DNA of 47,445 nt, from contig JAQTTV010000025.1 of assembly GCA_028710565.1 (NCBI GenBank), positions 1-47,445 on the forward strand, read 5' to 3'. Source of the stretch: Gallionella sp. GTDB lineage: Bacteria; Pseudomonadota; Gammaproteobacteria; Burkholderiales; Gallionellaceae. Of the stretch, positions 17,084 to 26,464 are shown piece after piece (the first letter of the stretch is position 1; each line of letters begins with the position of its first letter). Both the position numbers and the translations under genes were made by a program. The notes under the pieces are model-generated. The model was not told where the DNA came from and ran no database searches. It saw only the letters and a list, made by a program, of their open reading frames with translations.

Positions 17084-20000
17084 TCATGGTTTGCAATTCC
17101 TAGCAGCACCTTCATAGCGATTCGGGTCGCTAAACAAATCCTCATCGAATTTGAAGCGTAGACGCACAAAGAATCCTTTATCAGTGGCATTTTGTCCAAT
17201 CAGGTCTGTGTCTTTGAAACCAAAGAAGTTATAGCCAATGGACAACCACAAATTTGCCTGTAGCAAATACCCTGTTTCAGCACCTAAACCATAACGTATC
17301 GAGCGGAAACCACGATCTCCCATCACAGAACCTAACACACCCGCATCCCAACGCTCAGTAATATCCCACATCACACGCCCTGAAGCTAAGTGTGCATTGC
17401 TGTGACTGGAAAGACCAAAGCTTTCGTCGGTCAGCCATTTCGCAGCGTAATGTCCACTTGCCTGCCAATCGGAATCAGATTGGTAATTCACGTGAAGTGA
17501 AATAATATCCATCACCCTTTTAATCGTTGCAGCAGATGTCGTATCTGATTCACGGCGGTGTTCAAATTTGGTTAGTGCGTTCCAATCGTGCTCTTCCATG
17601 TCCCGCCATGCTAAGCCCGCTTGCATACGATGCAGAATACGCACACCTGAAGTTGCCCCCTTGGTAGCACTTTCCGAGAACACTTGTTTACCTATCACCG
17701 TCCAGCTTTCCGACAATTTTTTTGCTATATCGACACTATTGAGCCAGCCGTCACTGGTATCCGAGGTGCGATATTCTAACCGTGCAGATCCTTTCCAGAA
17801 AGGATCTCGGGTATATTCCACCGCACCTGTATAGGCTTGGGAAGCGCGCCCTGCCCCACCCGATATATTCGTCACGCGTTCAATTCCAGTATTGATGCGC
17901 AACCCTTCTGCAACTTGCCATTTATTACGCAACCCCACCGCAGCTTCGGCTTGACGACCATCCATCACACCCCGTGCACGATATTCGCTAAATACGTGCG
18001 TATTAGGTGTGTAATCTGTATCTAACCCAAAAACTGTACTATTGGCGCGTTGTGTCGTGTTCAAGGCAAATGCACTGGTCAGGGAAGAGATAAATTCATG
18101 GCGTGCATACAGTCTGCCTCTATTCATCATCTGATATTCCGCCCCTAATGCAGCGACTTTCTTAGTGCTATCGTGCACATCTTGCTCATACTCGGCATTC
18201 ACAGACAAACCTTTAACTTGTGGGATTTGCGAAATCGCTTTTAAGCGAGCACTCGTCACGTTCGTCGTTGGCACACCCACTACATTCATATTTTCATGTG
18301 ACTTGCGCATCCCTGCTTCAACGCGGAAATAATCATTGATCGATTTCTCAATTTTGACCAATACACCATCACGTCTTGCACCTGTCAGTCTATCTCCACT
18401 TGAAATAGCTTCACCACTGAGTGAGGTGGTCGCATCAACCCGAATCGTTCCTTTCGCACCTGATTCCATACGTCCTTTGCTAAGCAAGGAAGCAGCATTA
18501 TCAAATGTCGTATCAGAACGACCACTATAAATCCGACCATTAAATAGCGTACCATCTTGACGCAACTCAATACGTTGCGCTTTACCACCACCCAACAATG
18601 CCGTATTGGTGTGCGCCAACTCTCCTACAAGCACCGTCTTTTCGGCAAGTTTTACCGTGACATTTGAACCCATAATGCGACTAGCTTGCATAGGGTTGCT
18701 ATCACTCACCATCATCATACCAACCTCAACATTGCTGTTCAGCTTAGCTTGTCCATCAACCCCAGTCACCCAAAAAGCAGTTCCACCTTGATCCATTTCA
18801 TAAGTAATACGAATTGAGCGTGGATTTAGATTAGCATCTAAACTGGCAATCGGACCTTTGAACAACAAGCGACCAGTAAATTGTTCAATTTCGTAATCTG
18901 TAAAACGGGTTTGCGGTTCTAGTTTCAAAATTACATTAGTCTGATTACGATCACGAGTCAAAATTTCGACTTTTTCGCTGTTAATCAATGCACCATTATT
19001 GGTTAATTGATAAGGACCAGAAGTACCGTCAGCAGGAAGCTGCTGTATCACTTGGCGTACCGTATCTCGGCTGGCGAAGGCATTCACCATGACGCCAGCG
19101 TTTTCGTAATGCTCTTTTACCCCTGTTAATGAGCGATTGTATTGTGACAAAGAACGCGCAGGAATCATGTTTTGCGTACTAAAGTCGCCATACATCAGGA
19201 AGGACTTGCCTTGATCTACGCGCACATACAAGCGACTTGTTGATTGTGCGTCAAAGCCCTTATTAGACGAGTCTCCATATACTGGATAAAACTCATCTGG
19301 CTGAATATCTCTAAATAAGCGATCTTTGATGTTTTTATCGGAGTCATACGCTAAAGTCAGCAAGTACTCCCCTTTAACTTTACCCTTCAAGAACATTGCC
19401 GCACGCACGCCTGCGTTGCCTGCCGCATTCCCTTGAGACAAATGTCTAATTTCCTGATCAAAACTATCCTGTGCTGTCACGGGTGTTAGGCTACCCGCTT
19501 TCAAGCTGTGCATATTCAAGGCACCTTCGACAATCCCTGCGACTATCATAGGGCGCAACTCAGGCAAATAGGCGATCAGATGTTCACCTTTCAATACGCC
19601 GCTCAAAATACGAACCGTTTCTTGGCCTGGCACGGAGGGAGGCAGCAAATCAAATTCAGCCTCTCCATTTTCCATCGCAATTTGGATACCAGGCTCTTTG
19701 GGATCTAAATCTTTAACTTCCCAATGTCCCTGTATCGCTTCCAATGTTAAGTAGGTGCGTGATGTAACAAGCACGCCTTCCTTATCCTGTAATTTAACCT
19801 TGAAATGTGCAGGTACACGCCCATTCGCCTCAATTGAGGAGGGTGCCTCAATCTTAATCGTTGCCAACTGATCTGGTGCGATGAGGGTTATCGTTTGCCG
19901 ATCACGCTCATTACCAAATGGATCCAGTTGAGTAAGTACTAATACATTTTCGCCAGGATTGAGCGCGACGCCAACATACTCCCAAGCTTCAAGCTGCTTA

Positions 20001-23000
20001 TCAGCAAGTTTACTTCTCTTACCGACGCGCAAATTATCTACTTCTTTACCATTAACGCTCAAACGGAATACAGAACCCATGAGCCCTTTAATGCGCACGA
20101 CTGTTTGTGCCATAGGCATTACGTCACCATCCTTCAAGTCAATAAAACCCAATTTATTGTCTAGGTTAGGCAGCAAGCTGTCCATATCGACTTGTGCCAC
20201 AGGTGCGACAGGGGCACTTGGCAAACTTGAGTTCACACTATTTAATCCTGAGTTTTGTGCAATGGATTGATAGTTATTCGCAGTGGATGTGCTCGGAGTC
20301 GTCTTAATCAACTCGCCACTCGCAGGCAATATTCGTGCATCAGCTGGTGCGATGATAGCGGGATTGGGATTTAAGCGATAATTCAACATCCGCTCAGTTT
20401 CTGAAACGGTATCTTTACTGTGACGCACTTTGACTTCATTCATCACTTCATCGGTACAACTATCACTGGCAAAATCAGCCCGATGCAACTCTGAATTTTT
20501 CAAATCCACAAAACGCCCACCGCCCACGCCTGCGTGACGATTTGATATGATTTCTAGCAATGCCCCAATCGGCAAAGTAGTCTTATCCACTTTCAAATGA
20601 TGTGTGCGCGGATCTACCCCATAGAATGAGTATTTACCATCTGTATCAGTAACGCCATATGTGCCATTTTCTAAATAGAGACGCACACCTGGAATACCTG
20701 GCTCATCAGGCTCTTGGATATGGTTGCGATTGCAGTCCATATACACCGTTCCCAAAATATATGCTTTATCACTAAACACACCTTGCACAATCTGTACGCG
20801 TGCCTGTGCGATATTTGATCGAGCAACACCACTGCTGGCTTGTACAGAATTTGTCGCTGTCCCCATCGCTGCCGTGATACCGACTGCGACACGGTAAGTC
20901 AATGTCGCTGTGCCACCTGCAGCAAGTGTTCCCACTGCAAATGTCAGACTAGGCCCCATCCCGCCCACAGGGTCAACCAACACGGCACCATTCAAACGTG
21001 AAGTTCCTAATTGATAAGTTAAGCCACGAGGCAAGTTATCTACCAGCATCACAGGAGCCAAACTCACCGTCGTTACATTTTTAACAATCACGGTGTAGTC
21101 AATAAAATCACCTATCTCAACCGTGGTACGTGATGCTGTTTTACTCACCAACAAACCTGAACCTGGCACTATAGTGGGGTCAAGCGGAATGTGATTATTC
21201 ACCGCATCTTGGGCACCTACAAAAAGATTGAATGATAGATAATAAGTCGTTGGGCTGCCCACAGGCGGTGGAAAATCTTGAGCCTGAACTGGAAATTTCC
21301 CTACCCCAGCTGGTGGGGTCAAGGCAATTGTTTGTGCTGGTATCAATGTAGAAGGCGAGATATAGCCCGCAGGTGCTGTGACTTGAAGCTGGTAAAGTCC
21401 AGCAGGAGCTCCTGCCAATAATAAAAATTGATAATAGCCCGTCGTGCCAACGGTTTGCGTTTGGTTTGCCAATCCCCCAAACAAATGAATCGCGGGATCA
21501 AAAGCAGGCGCGCAGGTCGTGCAAACGATCTTGACCATCGCACCAGGGACAGCTAGTCTCGTCACGGAATCATAGACCACCCCACTCGGATCCAAAGGCA
21601 AGTCGAGTTGAACCACATTCACTCCGCCGACTAAATTCAGCCCAGTAATCACGCCATTTGTTACTTGCGCACCTGTGGGAAGTACACCGCCCACAGGGGG
21701 GGTTCCATTACCAATCACTGGCGACGCGTAAAAAATATTGGTGCTAGGATCACGGAAACGCAGCTGATATCCATTACCAGGCATCACTAGCGAAATAGTA
21801 TATTGACCATTGGCTTGGGTCAGTGCCGTACGTACAATCTGACCCGCAGCATTCAGCAACTCGACCTGCCATCCACCCAAGCCTAACTCACCCGCATTCA
21901 ACGCTTTATTATGATTATTATCTAGCCAGACTAGACCCGAAACAGTCGCGGCAGGCCCGACAATAACGACAGGATCAGTTGCACCGTTATTGGCGGTGTT
22001 AGCAATAGGTTCGCCTCCCCCCGCAACCAGCGCATTATTGGGAAACGGAGACGCTGCCACAGCAACTGCGTTTGGAATGACGCCAATTGCAAGATTTGTA
22101 CTTCTCCCTCCAGCTGGAACAACAGTAGGATTGGAGCATGTAACGACTTGCAATACAGCACTGCACATCCAACCCACTCCACCTGAGGTGGTAGGATCGA
22201 AAATAAGCCCTGCTTGCAAGGTATCACTCACCGTTACCACACCCGCACTCGGCGTGACACCAATATTGCTCACGACGAAATTAAATACTCCAGAAAATCC
22301 TTCGGTAAAGTTTCCGACATGGCTTTTGGTTAACGTTAAGTCAGGCTGAGGTACCGAAGGTACAACCGTATAGGTTGCCATATTACTATTCACGCTTTGT
22401 GTCACTAAACCCACTGCGTAACTTACCGTCGCGACGTTATTGGTTCGCAGACTTCCAGCCGCCAGCCCTGGCAGAACGGTGAGCTGGAAAGATAAACGGA
22501 TGGCCGCTCCAGGTACCAAGCTGGCAAAGACCGCACTGAGGGTCGTTTTGGCTGCCAGGGTGGTTGCACTATAAGTAACTCCAGCTGGATTACCCGCTCC
22601 TAAGTCGTTCAATGGAACGGCATCCCATTTCGCACTATTAGGCACGTAACTCATACCCGTAGAATCAAACACAGGCGCAGCATTTGCCACACCAATTATA
22701 TCGCTTAGTGTGACATTCGTCGCAACCGCATTACCTATATTCACAATCGTCAAGGTTGCCGTGATATTCGTATTACTTGGACTGGGACCAGAAGGTATAT
22801 CGAAGGCTTTGGTTATGGTGAGTACGGCTTGATTAGATATTGTTAAGGTATCGGTATTGCTTTGCGTGGGAGCTGGTACAGCCGTTGCCGTCCCGCTCGC
22901 ATTGACGCCAATCTGCTGCGTATCGCCAGACAAAGCCGTACCTGCTGCCGTAGCTGAAACCACGAAGTTAAACACAGCACCCGCTGCCAAGATCGGCGTA

Positions 23001-23431
23001 CTGGTAATGGGAATAAAGTTATCGGGAATACCATCCCCATTCAGATCAGCATAAATCGTCACATTGGTCAGTACCAATGTGCCGCCCAACAAGGTTGTAC
23101 TCAAATTAAACGTATCTGGACCGTTCCCTGTATTACGGATTTGATGGGACAAATTACTGGTACCACCAGGTACGGTCATCAACGATTGTGGGGTCGTCAA
23201 GGTAAAGCTAGCAATCTGCTGCACCTGCAATTCCACAATATTGGAGGTCAACAAGGCTGCTTTACCCGTTGGGGCATCGACATACGTCGCTTGGGCTTGG
23301 TTAACAATCACTGTACCTGCCAAGGGTGCCGCTTGAGCCGCCCAGACCCAACACATTGCCATACCAAAGACGCACAGATGCTTCAGCACCTGTGCGAGTC
23401 GAATTAAAGCATTGTTGAATAAAGGTATCAT
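17084..23431 (-). CDS. DUF11/SdrD-like protein with C-terminal outer-membrane barrel (2115 aa)
   Basis: The signal peptide ends near Ala34 (MCWVWAAQA). Residues 36-200 match the N-terminal module of the next upstream gene's product (APLAGTVIVNQAQATY, RNTGNGPDTF). DUF11-type domains lie at about 200-360, 362-495 and 760-885. SdrD-B-like domains begin at about 497 (GLVWLDNNHNKALNAGE) and 893 (GTVYMDCNRNHIQEPDEPG). Ig-like segments fill about 1085-1300. From about 1340 to the end, alternating strands, KGEYLLTLAYDSDK and a final GFFVRLRFKF suggest a large outer-membrane beta-barrel. Its place between secreted repeat proteins and an OmpA-type anchor suggests an export or display platform (inference). 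AGGA precedes ATG 23431. I do not know a named family for the whole protein. Confidence 0.85.
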   Translation of the reverse strand: MIPLFNNALIRLAQVLKHLCVFGMAMCWVWAAQAAPLAGTVIVNQAQATYVDAPTGKAALLTSNIVELQVQQIASFTLTTPQSLMTVPGGTSNLSHQIRNTGNGPDTFNLSTTLLGGTLVLTNVTIYADLNGDGIPDNFIPITSTPILAAGAVFNFVVSATAAGTALSGDTQQIGVNASGTATAVPAPTQSNTDTLTISNQAVLTITKAFDIPSGPSPSNTNITATLTIVNIGNAVATNVTLSDIIGVANAAPVFDSTGMSYVPNSAKWDAVPLNDLGAGNPAGVTYSATTLAAKTTLSAVFASLVPGAAIRLSFQLTVLPGLAAGSLRTNNVATVSYAVGLVTQSVNSNMATYTVVPSVPQPDLTLTKSHVGNFTEGFSGVFNFVVSNIGVTPSAGVVTVSDTLQAGLIFDPTTSGGVGWMCSAVLQVVTCSNPTVVPAGGRSTNLAIGVIPNAVAVAASPFPNNALVAGGGEPIANTANNGATDPVVIVGPAATVSGLVWLDNNHNKALNAGELGLGGWQVELLNAAGQIVRTALTQANGQYTISLVMPGNGYQLRFRDPSTNIFYASPVIGNGTPPVGGVLPTGAQVTNGVITGLNLVGGVNVVQLDLPLDPSGVVYDSVTRLAVPGAMVKIVCTTCAPAFDPAIHLFGGLANQTQTVGTTGYYQFLLLAGAPAGLYQLQVTAPAGYISPSTLIPAQTIALTPPAGVGKFPVQAQDFPPPVGSPTTYYLSFNLFVGAQDAVNNHIPLDPTIVPGSGLLVSKTASRTTVEIGDFIDYTVIVKNVTTVSLAPVMLVDNLPRGLTYQLGTSRLNGAVLVDPVGGMGPSLTFAVGTLAAGGTATLTYRVAVGITAAMGTATNSVQASSGVARSNIAQARVQIVQGVFSDKAYILGTVYMDCNRNHIQEPDEPGIPGVRLYLENGTYGVTDTDGKYSFYGVDPRTHHLKVDKTTLPIGALLEIISNRHAGVGGGRFVDLKNSELHRADFASDSCTDEVMNEVKVRHSKDTVSETERMLNYRLNPNPAIIAPADARILPASGELIKTTPSTSTANNYQSIAQNSGLNSVNSSLPSAPVAPVAQVDMDSLLPNLDNKLGFIDLKDGDVMPMAQTVVRIKGLMGSVFRLSVNGKEVDNLRVGKRSKLADKQLEAWEYVGVALNPGENVLVLTQLDPFGNERDRQTITLIAPDQLATIKIEAPSSIEANGRVPAHFKVKLQDKEGVLVTSRTYLTLEAIQGHWEVKDLDPKEPGIQIAMENGEAEFDLLPPSVPGQETVRILSGVLKGEHLIAYLPELRPMIVAGIVEGALNMHSLKAGSLTPVTAQDSFDQEIRHLSQGNAAGNAGVRAAMFLKGKVKGEYLLTLAYDSDKNIKDRLFRDIQPDEFYPVYGDSSNKGFDAQSTSRLYVRVDQGKSFLMYGDFSTQNMIPARSLSQYNRSLTGVKEHYENAGVMVNAFASRDTVRQVIQQLPADGTSGPYQLTNNGALINSEKVEILTRDRNQTNVILKLEPQTRFTDYEIEQFTGRLLFKGPIASLDANLNPRSIRITYEMDQGGTAFWVTGVDGQAKLNSNVEVGMMMVSDSNPMQASRIMGSNVTVKLAEKTVLVGELAHTNTALLGGGKAQRIELRQDGTLFNGRIYSGRSDTTFDNAASLLSKGRMESGAKGTIRVDATTSLSGEAISSGDRLTGARRDGVLVKIEKSINDYFRVEAGMRKSHENMNVVGVPTTNVTSARLKAISQIPQVKGLSVNAEYEQDVHDSTKKVAALGAEYQMMNRGRLYARHEFISSLTSAFALNTTQRANSTVFGLDTDYTPNTHVFSEYRARGVMDGRQAEAAVGLRNKWQVAEGLRINTGIERVTNISGGAGRASQAYTGAVEYTRDPFWKGSARLEYRTSDTSDGWLNSVDIAKKLSESWTVIGKQVFSESATKGATSGVRILHRMQAGLAWRDMEEHDWNALTKFEHRRESDTTSAATIKRVMDIISLHVNYQSDSDWQASGHYAAKWLTDESFGLSSHSNAHLASGRVMWDITERWDAGVLGSVMGDRGFRSIRYGLGAETGYLLQANLWLSIGYNFFGFKDTDLIGQNATDKGFFVRLRFKFDEDLFSDPNRYEGAARNCKP

Positions 23432-23450
23432 TATTTTTTCCTAGTCTTTT

Positions 23451-23483
23451 TTGGCAATCCCCTGTCCTACAAGGGACTGCCAA
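23451..23483 (-). promoter_or_regulatory. Second intercistronic hairpin
   Basis: The arms TTGGCA.TCCC and GGGA.TGCCAA pair around an 11-bp loop, and on the minus strand the hairpin is followed by AAAAAAGACTAGGA and the start of the barrel gene. It may protect the downstream RNA end or modulate initiation. Confidence 0.5.
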
Positions 23484-23509
23484 AAAAGGGGGATGTTCTC
23501 CCCTTTTTT
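23482..23509 (-). terminator. Terminator-like hairpin after the 946-aa gene
   Basis: A perfect 10-bp stem AAAAAAGGGG / CCCCTTTTTT with an 8-nt loop, giving a U-tract in either direction. It sits 20 nt after the stop codon of the 946-aa gene. Since the barrel gene follows on the same strand with no evident promoter, it probably ends only part of the transcripts. Confidence 0.7.
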
Positions 23510-23511
23510 GC

Positions 23512-23533
23512 TTAATTTAAGCTGCTAAATTAA
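23512..23533 (-). promoter_or_regulatory. Hairpin over the stop codon of the 946-aa gene
   Basis: The inverted repeat TTAATTTA / TAAATTAA with a 6-nt loop includes the TAA stop codon (23530-23532). It is the first of three consecutive hairpins in this intergenic region. Confidence 0.4.
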
Positions 23534-26370
23534 GGGTTAACACGTACGCCAAAGGTCATCACGGCAGAAGTGCCAGGAGCCAAAGTTGTAATGGTACCAG
23601 ATGAAACTGACCCACCCGCTGCCGCACAAGGCACGGCAGTGGTTGCGGCGACTGCGGTAGCTGTTGCAGTAGCAGCAACCACACCAGGCACGGTCATCGC
23701 TACAACAGATGCATCAGTAGCTGCCGCTGCGGCACCCGCAGCTGTACACGAGTAGGTTGTGCCAGCTGGTGTTGCATCGCTAATCACCAGTGTGTTAGCT
23801 GCAGCGGTACCCAAATTCGTTGCCGTAATTTGGTACAACACACATTCACCTGGTTTAGCTGTCAGTGGAGCATTAGTCCAAGCCGCTGGCATTGCTGCAG
23901 CAGTTGCTGCACAAGTTGTGTCAACTTGTTGCATTTTCACCAAGCCGATTTGACCAGCAATCACGGTCGTCACGTCTTGTGCTGTCGTTGCCGCTGGTGC
24001 AGCTATCCCGTTGATTGCGGTTGCAGTCGGTTGTGTCGCGGTTAATAGCACCGTGTTCACATCACCAGCTGCTGCGGAAGCAGGAGATAATACTTTCGCA
24101 AATACAGTAATGGATGCTCCTGGAGCTAAAGTAACCGCTGCCAGTGCCAAGTCAGCCGCGTCCAGTACGCCGTTACCGTTGGTATCTGCATACAACACCG
24201 TACCCCAACTCACTGTCGCACCCGACATTGCAGTAGCGACAGTCAAGCCAGCTTCAGTCACGTTACCTGTATTGCTCAAGGTGTGTTTGTAAACAACAGT
24301 ACCACCTGGGTAGATTTGCGAACCGTTGTTCGGTGCCAAAGCAATCGAACGAACCGTATTCACAGTAACCGCATCAAGCTTGAAGTCCGCCACGAGGGTT
24401 GTAGGTGAAGCCACTTTAAACACCACGTTTTGACCTGGTGCTGCAATCGCTGCTTGACCCGCAGGAACTGTCACCACTGCACAAACCGTGATGTTCGCAC
24501 CCGCCAACACCACACCTGTATTAGCCATCGGTGCACCCAATGTCGTACAGTTCAACGGTGTTGCTGTGGCATAGAAGTTCACCGCCCAACCTGCAGGCAA
24601 TGCAGAAGCAGGATCCACCGTTACACCAAAGGTATCTGCTTGAGCACTTGTATTATTGACCACCAAGGTGAAGGTAGTAGAGCCACCTGGATTGACCGCA
24701 TTGGTGGTAATTGCACCAGCCAAAACTGCAGCTGCAGCACTAGCATTCACACCATTACCATTACCCGCAACGACACCTGCTGTATTGTTGGTCAAATCCA
24801 CCGCGTTTGGCGTAACCGCAGTCAATGTATCTGTTACTGGATTCACCTTAGTCGCGTCACCCACCGATGTCGCATTCATTGTTACGCTACCGCCCGCAAC
24901 AGCTGTACCAGGCAAGATCGCTTTCACGAACACATGGTAAACCGCACCAGGTGCCAAGGGTCCTGTGTCAACAATACCATCCCCATTGGAGTCGGTCAGC
25001 GGCGTTACGCCATCAGCCTTGAACAACAAGAAGGTTGTGCCTGCTGGGAAAGTGCTGGTCAAGGTGGAAATATTGATTGTATCGGTCGAATTACCCGTAT
25101 TCACCACCACGTTATCAAATGATACTGTTCCCCCTTGCGCTGCTGCTGCAACGGTGACGATATCATTTGCAACACTTGCATCGGTTGTAGAGAAATTACC
25201 CGCTGTAGCCGCTGCTGCTGCTGCACCTTCCAGATTAGGCGCGACGAAGAAGTCAGAAGCAATCACACCGTAAGTTGGTGTTACAACATAAGGCACTACA
25301 TTGGTTGGATTGCCGCCCGTCACGCAACTTGCAGGAGTCGATGCCAACGGGACCAAAGCTGCGCCGTTGTTATAACAGAAACGCCCTGTGTTATTGATCG
25401 TGCCAGGCAAGGTACCTGCTGGTACATTCACCGTAAAGCTCAATGTACCACCGCTGTTAGCCAGCACAGAACCCACACGCGCGGTCACTGCCAAACTACC
25501 AGGCGTTGTGACGTTGTAGTCGTAGGTAATTGCACCCGCTGCAGGTACAGCAGCTGCAACCGTATCTACCAATGCTGTCGCGCCTGAGCCACTCCAACGA
25601 CCACTACCTGCTACATATGTCGTCCCTGTTGGCATCACGTCGGTCAAGACCACATCCGTCGCAGTTGCATTACCCGTGTTGGTATAGGTTAAGGTGTAAG
25701 TCAAATTCACACCTGTTGCTGGACCAACTGCGGCTGCAACCGTCATGGATTTCGTTACCCCAATAACCGCGTTATTGCTGACTGTCACGGTATCTGTGTT
25801 AGATGCTGTTACAGTATTCAGCAAACCACTCGTTGCCGTAACAATGTTACTACCCGTAGCACCGCTTGGCGCAGTACCCCCTACCGTGGTCACCGCGACA
25901 AAACATGCCTTCGCGCCCGCAACCAATGGACCAATCGACGTGATCGCTGGCGAGCCAGAATCTGCCACGCCATCACAGTTAGTATCAGGGAAGTAAGTGA
26001 TAGCACTCAACAAAGCAGTGCCTGTAGTCAATAGATTGGTTAGCGCAAATGTATCTGTGCCATTACCCGTATTGGTTAAAGTGTGCGGCAAGCTAACAGG
26101 TTGTCCAGGTGCTGCGACAACATTATTAGGTGTCACCAACAACACGCCTGCTACTTGCGTCACCGTGGTAATCACAGTATTTGATGTCGCTGTACGTACG
26201 ATTAAGGACGCGTCCGTATAGGTCGCAGCGGCCTGGTTACCAATGGTTGAGCCAGCAAGCGGTGCAGCTAACGCCACGCCCATGCTGACACCCGTAAGTG
26301 CCACGACCGCGACAGCCTTCCGCAAAGCGGACAACCATCCTGAGCGTGGCGTACTTGATGTATTTTTCAT
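23530..26370 (-). CDS. Exported DUF11-type surface protein (946 aa)
   Basis: The signal peptide ends GVALA. The N-terminal module (APLAGSTIGNQAAATYTDAS to TNTGNGTDTF) matches that of the barrel protein. Further Ig-like units follow, among them a DUF11 unit (NAVIGVTKSMTV; LTDVMPTGTTYVAGSGRW) and one with VLYADTNGNGVLDAADLAL. The last part, from about residue 670, resembles the end of the giant protein and closes TFGVRVNP. It is very rich in Ala, Thr and Val and poor in Lys and aromatic residues, like many shed or polymerising surface proteins. AAGGAG lies at ideal distance before ATG 26370, the best ribosome binding site of the locus, so it may be the most abundant product. There is no anchor motif. 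Confidence 0.85.
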   Translation of the reverse strand: MKNTSSTPRSGWLSALRKAVAVVALTGVSMGVALAAPLAGSTIGNQAAATYTDASLIVRTATSNTVITTVTQVAGVLLVTPNNVVAAPGQPVSLPHTLTNTGNGTDTFALTNLLTTGTALLSAITYFPDTNCDGVADSGSPAITSIGPLVAGAKACFVAVTTVGGTAPSGATGSNIVTATSGLLNTVTASNTDTVTVSNNAVIGVTKSMTVAAAVGPATGVNLTYTLTYTNTGNATATDVVLTDVMPTGTTYVAGSGRWSGSGATALVDTVAAAVPAAGAITYDYNVTTPGSLAVTARVGSVLANSGGTLSFTVNVPAGTLPGTINNTGRFCYNNGAALVPLASTPASCVTGGNPTNVVPYVVTPTYGVIASDFFVAPNLEGAAAAAATAGNFSTTDASVANDIVTVAAAAQGGTVSFDNVVVNTGNSTDTINISTLTSTFPAGTTFLLFKADGVTPLTDSNGDGIVDTGPLAPGAVYHVFVKAILPGTAVAGGSVTMNATSVGDATKVNPVTDTLTAVTPNAVDLTNNTAGVVAGNGNGVNASAAAAVLAGAITTNAVNPGGSTTFTLVVNNTSAQADTFGVTVDPASALPAGWAVNFYATATPLNCTTLGAPMANTGVVLAGANITVCAVVTVPAGQAAIAAPGQNVVFKVASPTTLVADFKLDAVTVNTVRSIALAPNNGSQIYPGGTVVYKHTLSNTGNVTEAGLTVATAMSGATVSWGTVLYADTNGNGVLDAADLALAAVTLAPGASITVFAKVLSPASAAAGDVNTVLLTATQPTATAINGIAAPAATTAQDVTTVIAGQIGLVKMQQVDTTCAATAAAMPAAWTNAPLTAKPGECVLYQITATNLGTAAANTLVISDATPAGTTYSCTAAGAAAAATDASVVAMTVPGVVAATATATAVAATTAVPCAAAGGSVSSGTITTLAPGTSAVMTFGVRVNP

Positions 26371-26392
26371 CTTTAATACTCCTTGTTAAATT

Positions 26393-26415
26393 AAAAAACG
26401 ATTTCGCAAAATCGT
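26393..26415 (-). terminator. Hairpin with T-tract after the 170-aa gene
   Basis: On the minus strand ACGATTT-TGCG-AAATCGT is followed by TTTTT and then TAATTTAAC. It lies in the 94-bp gap between the 170-aa and 946-aa genes, 50 nt after the stop. It is probably a partial terminator, unless the 946-aa gene has its own promoter in 26416-26464. Confidence 0.6.
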
Positions 26416-26464
26416 ATTACCTCATGTCAAAACAACTACTTTTTAAAACCGATTAATTTTCATT

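Noticed and set aside
24430..25587. Cysteine- and arginine-rich plus-strand frames opposite the 946-aa gene
   Set aside because: Antisense of Ala/Thr/Val codons yields Cys, Arg and His runs; composition explains them and no gene features are present.
5450..26370. LPXTG, PEP-CTERM or other C-terminal anchors in the large surface proteins
   Set aside because: The C-termini end in a beta-strand (QVQP, VRVNP) or a barrel-type strand; no hydrophobic helix or basic tail follows.
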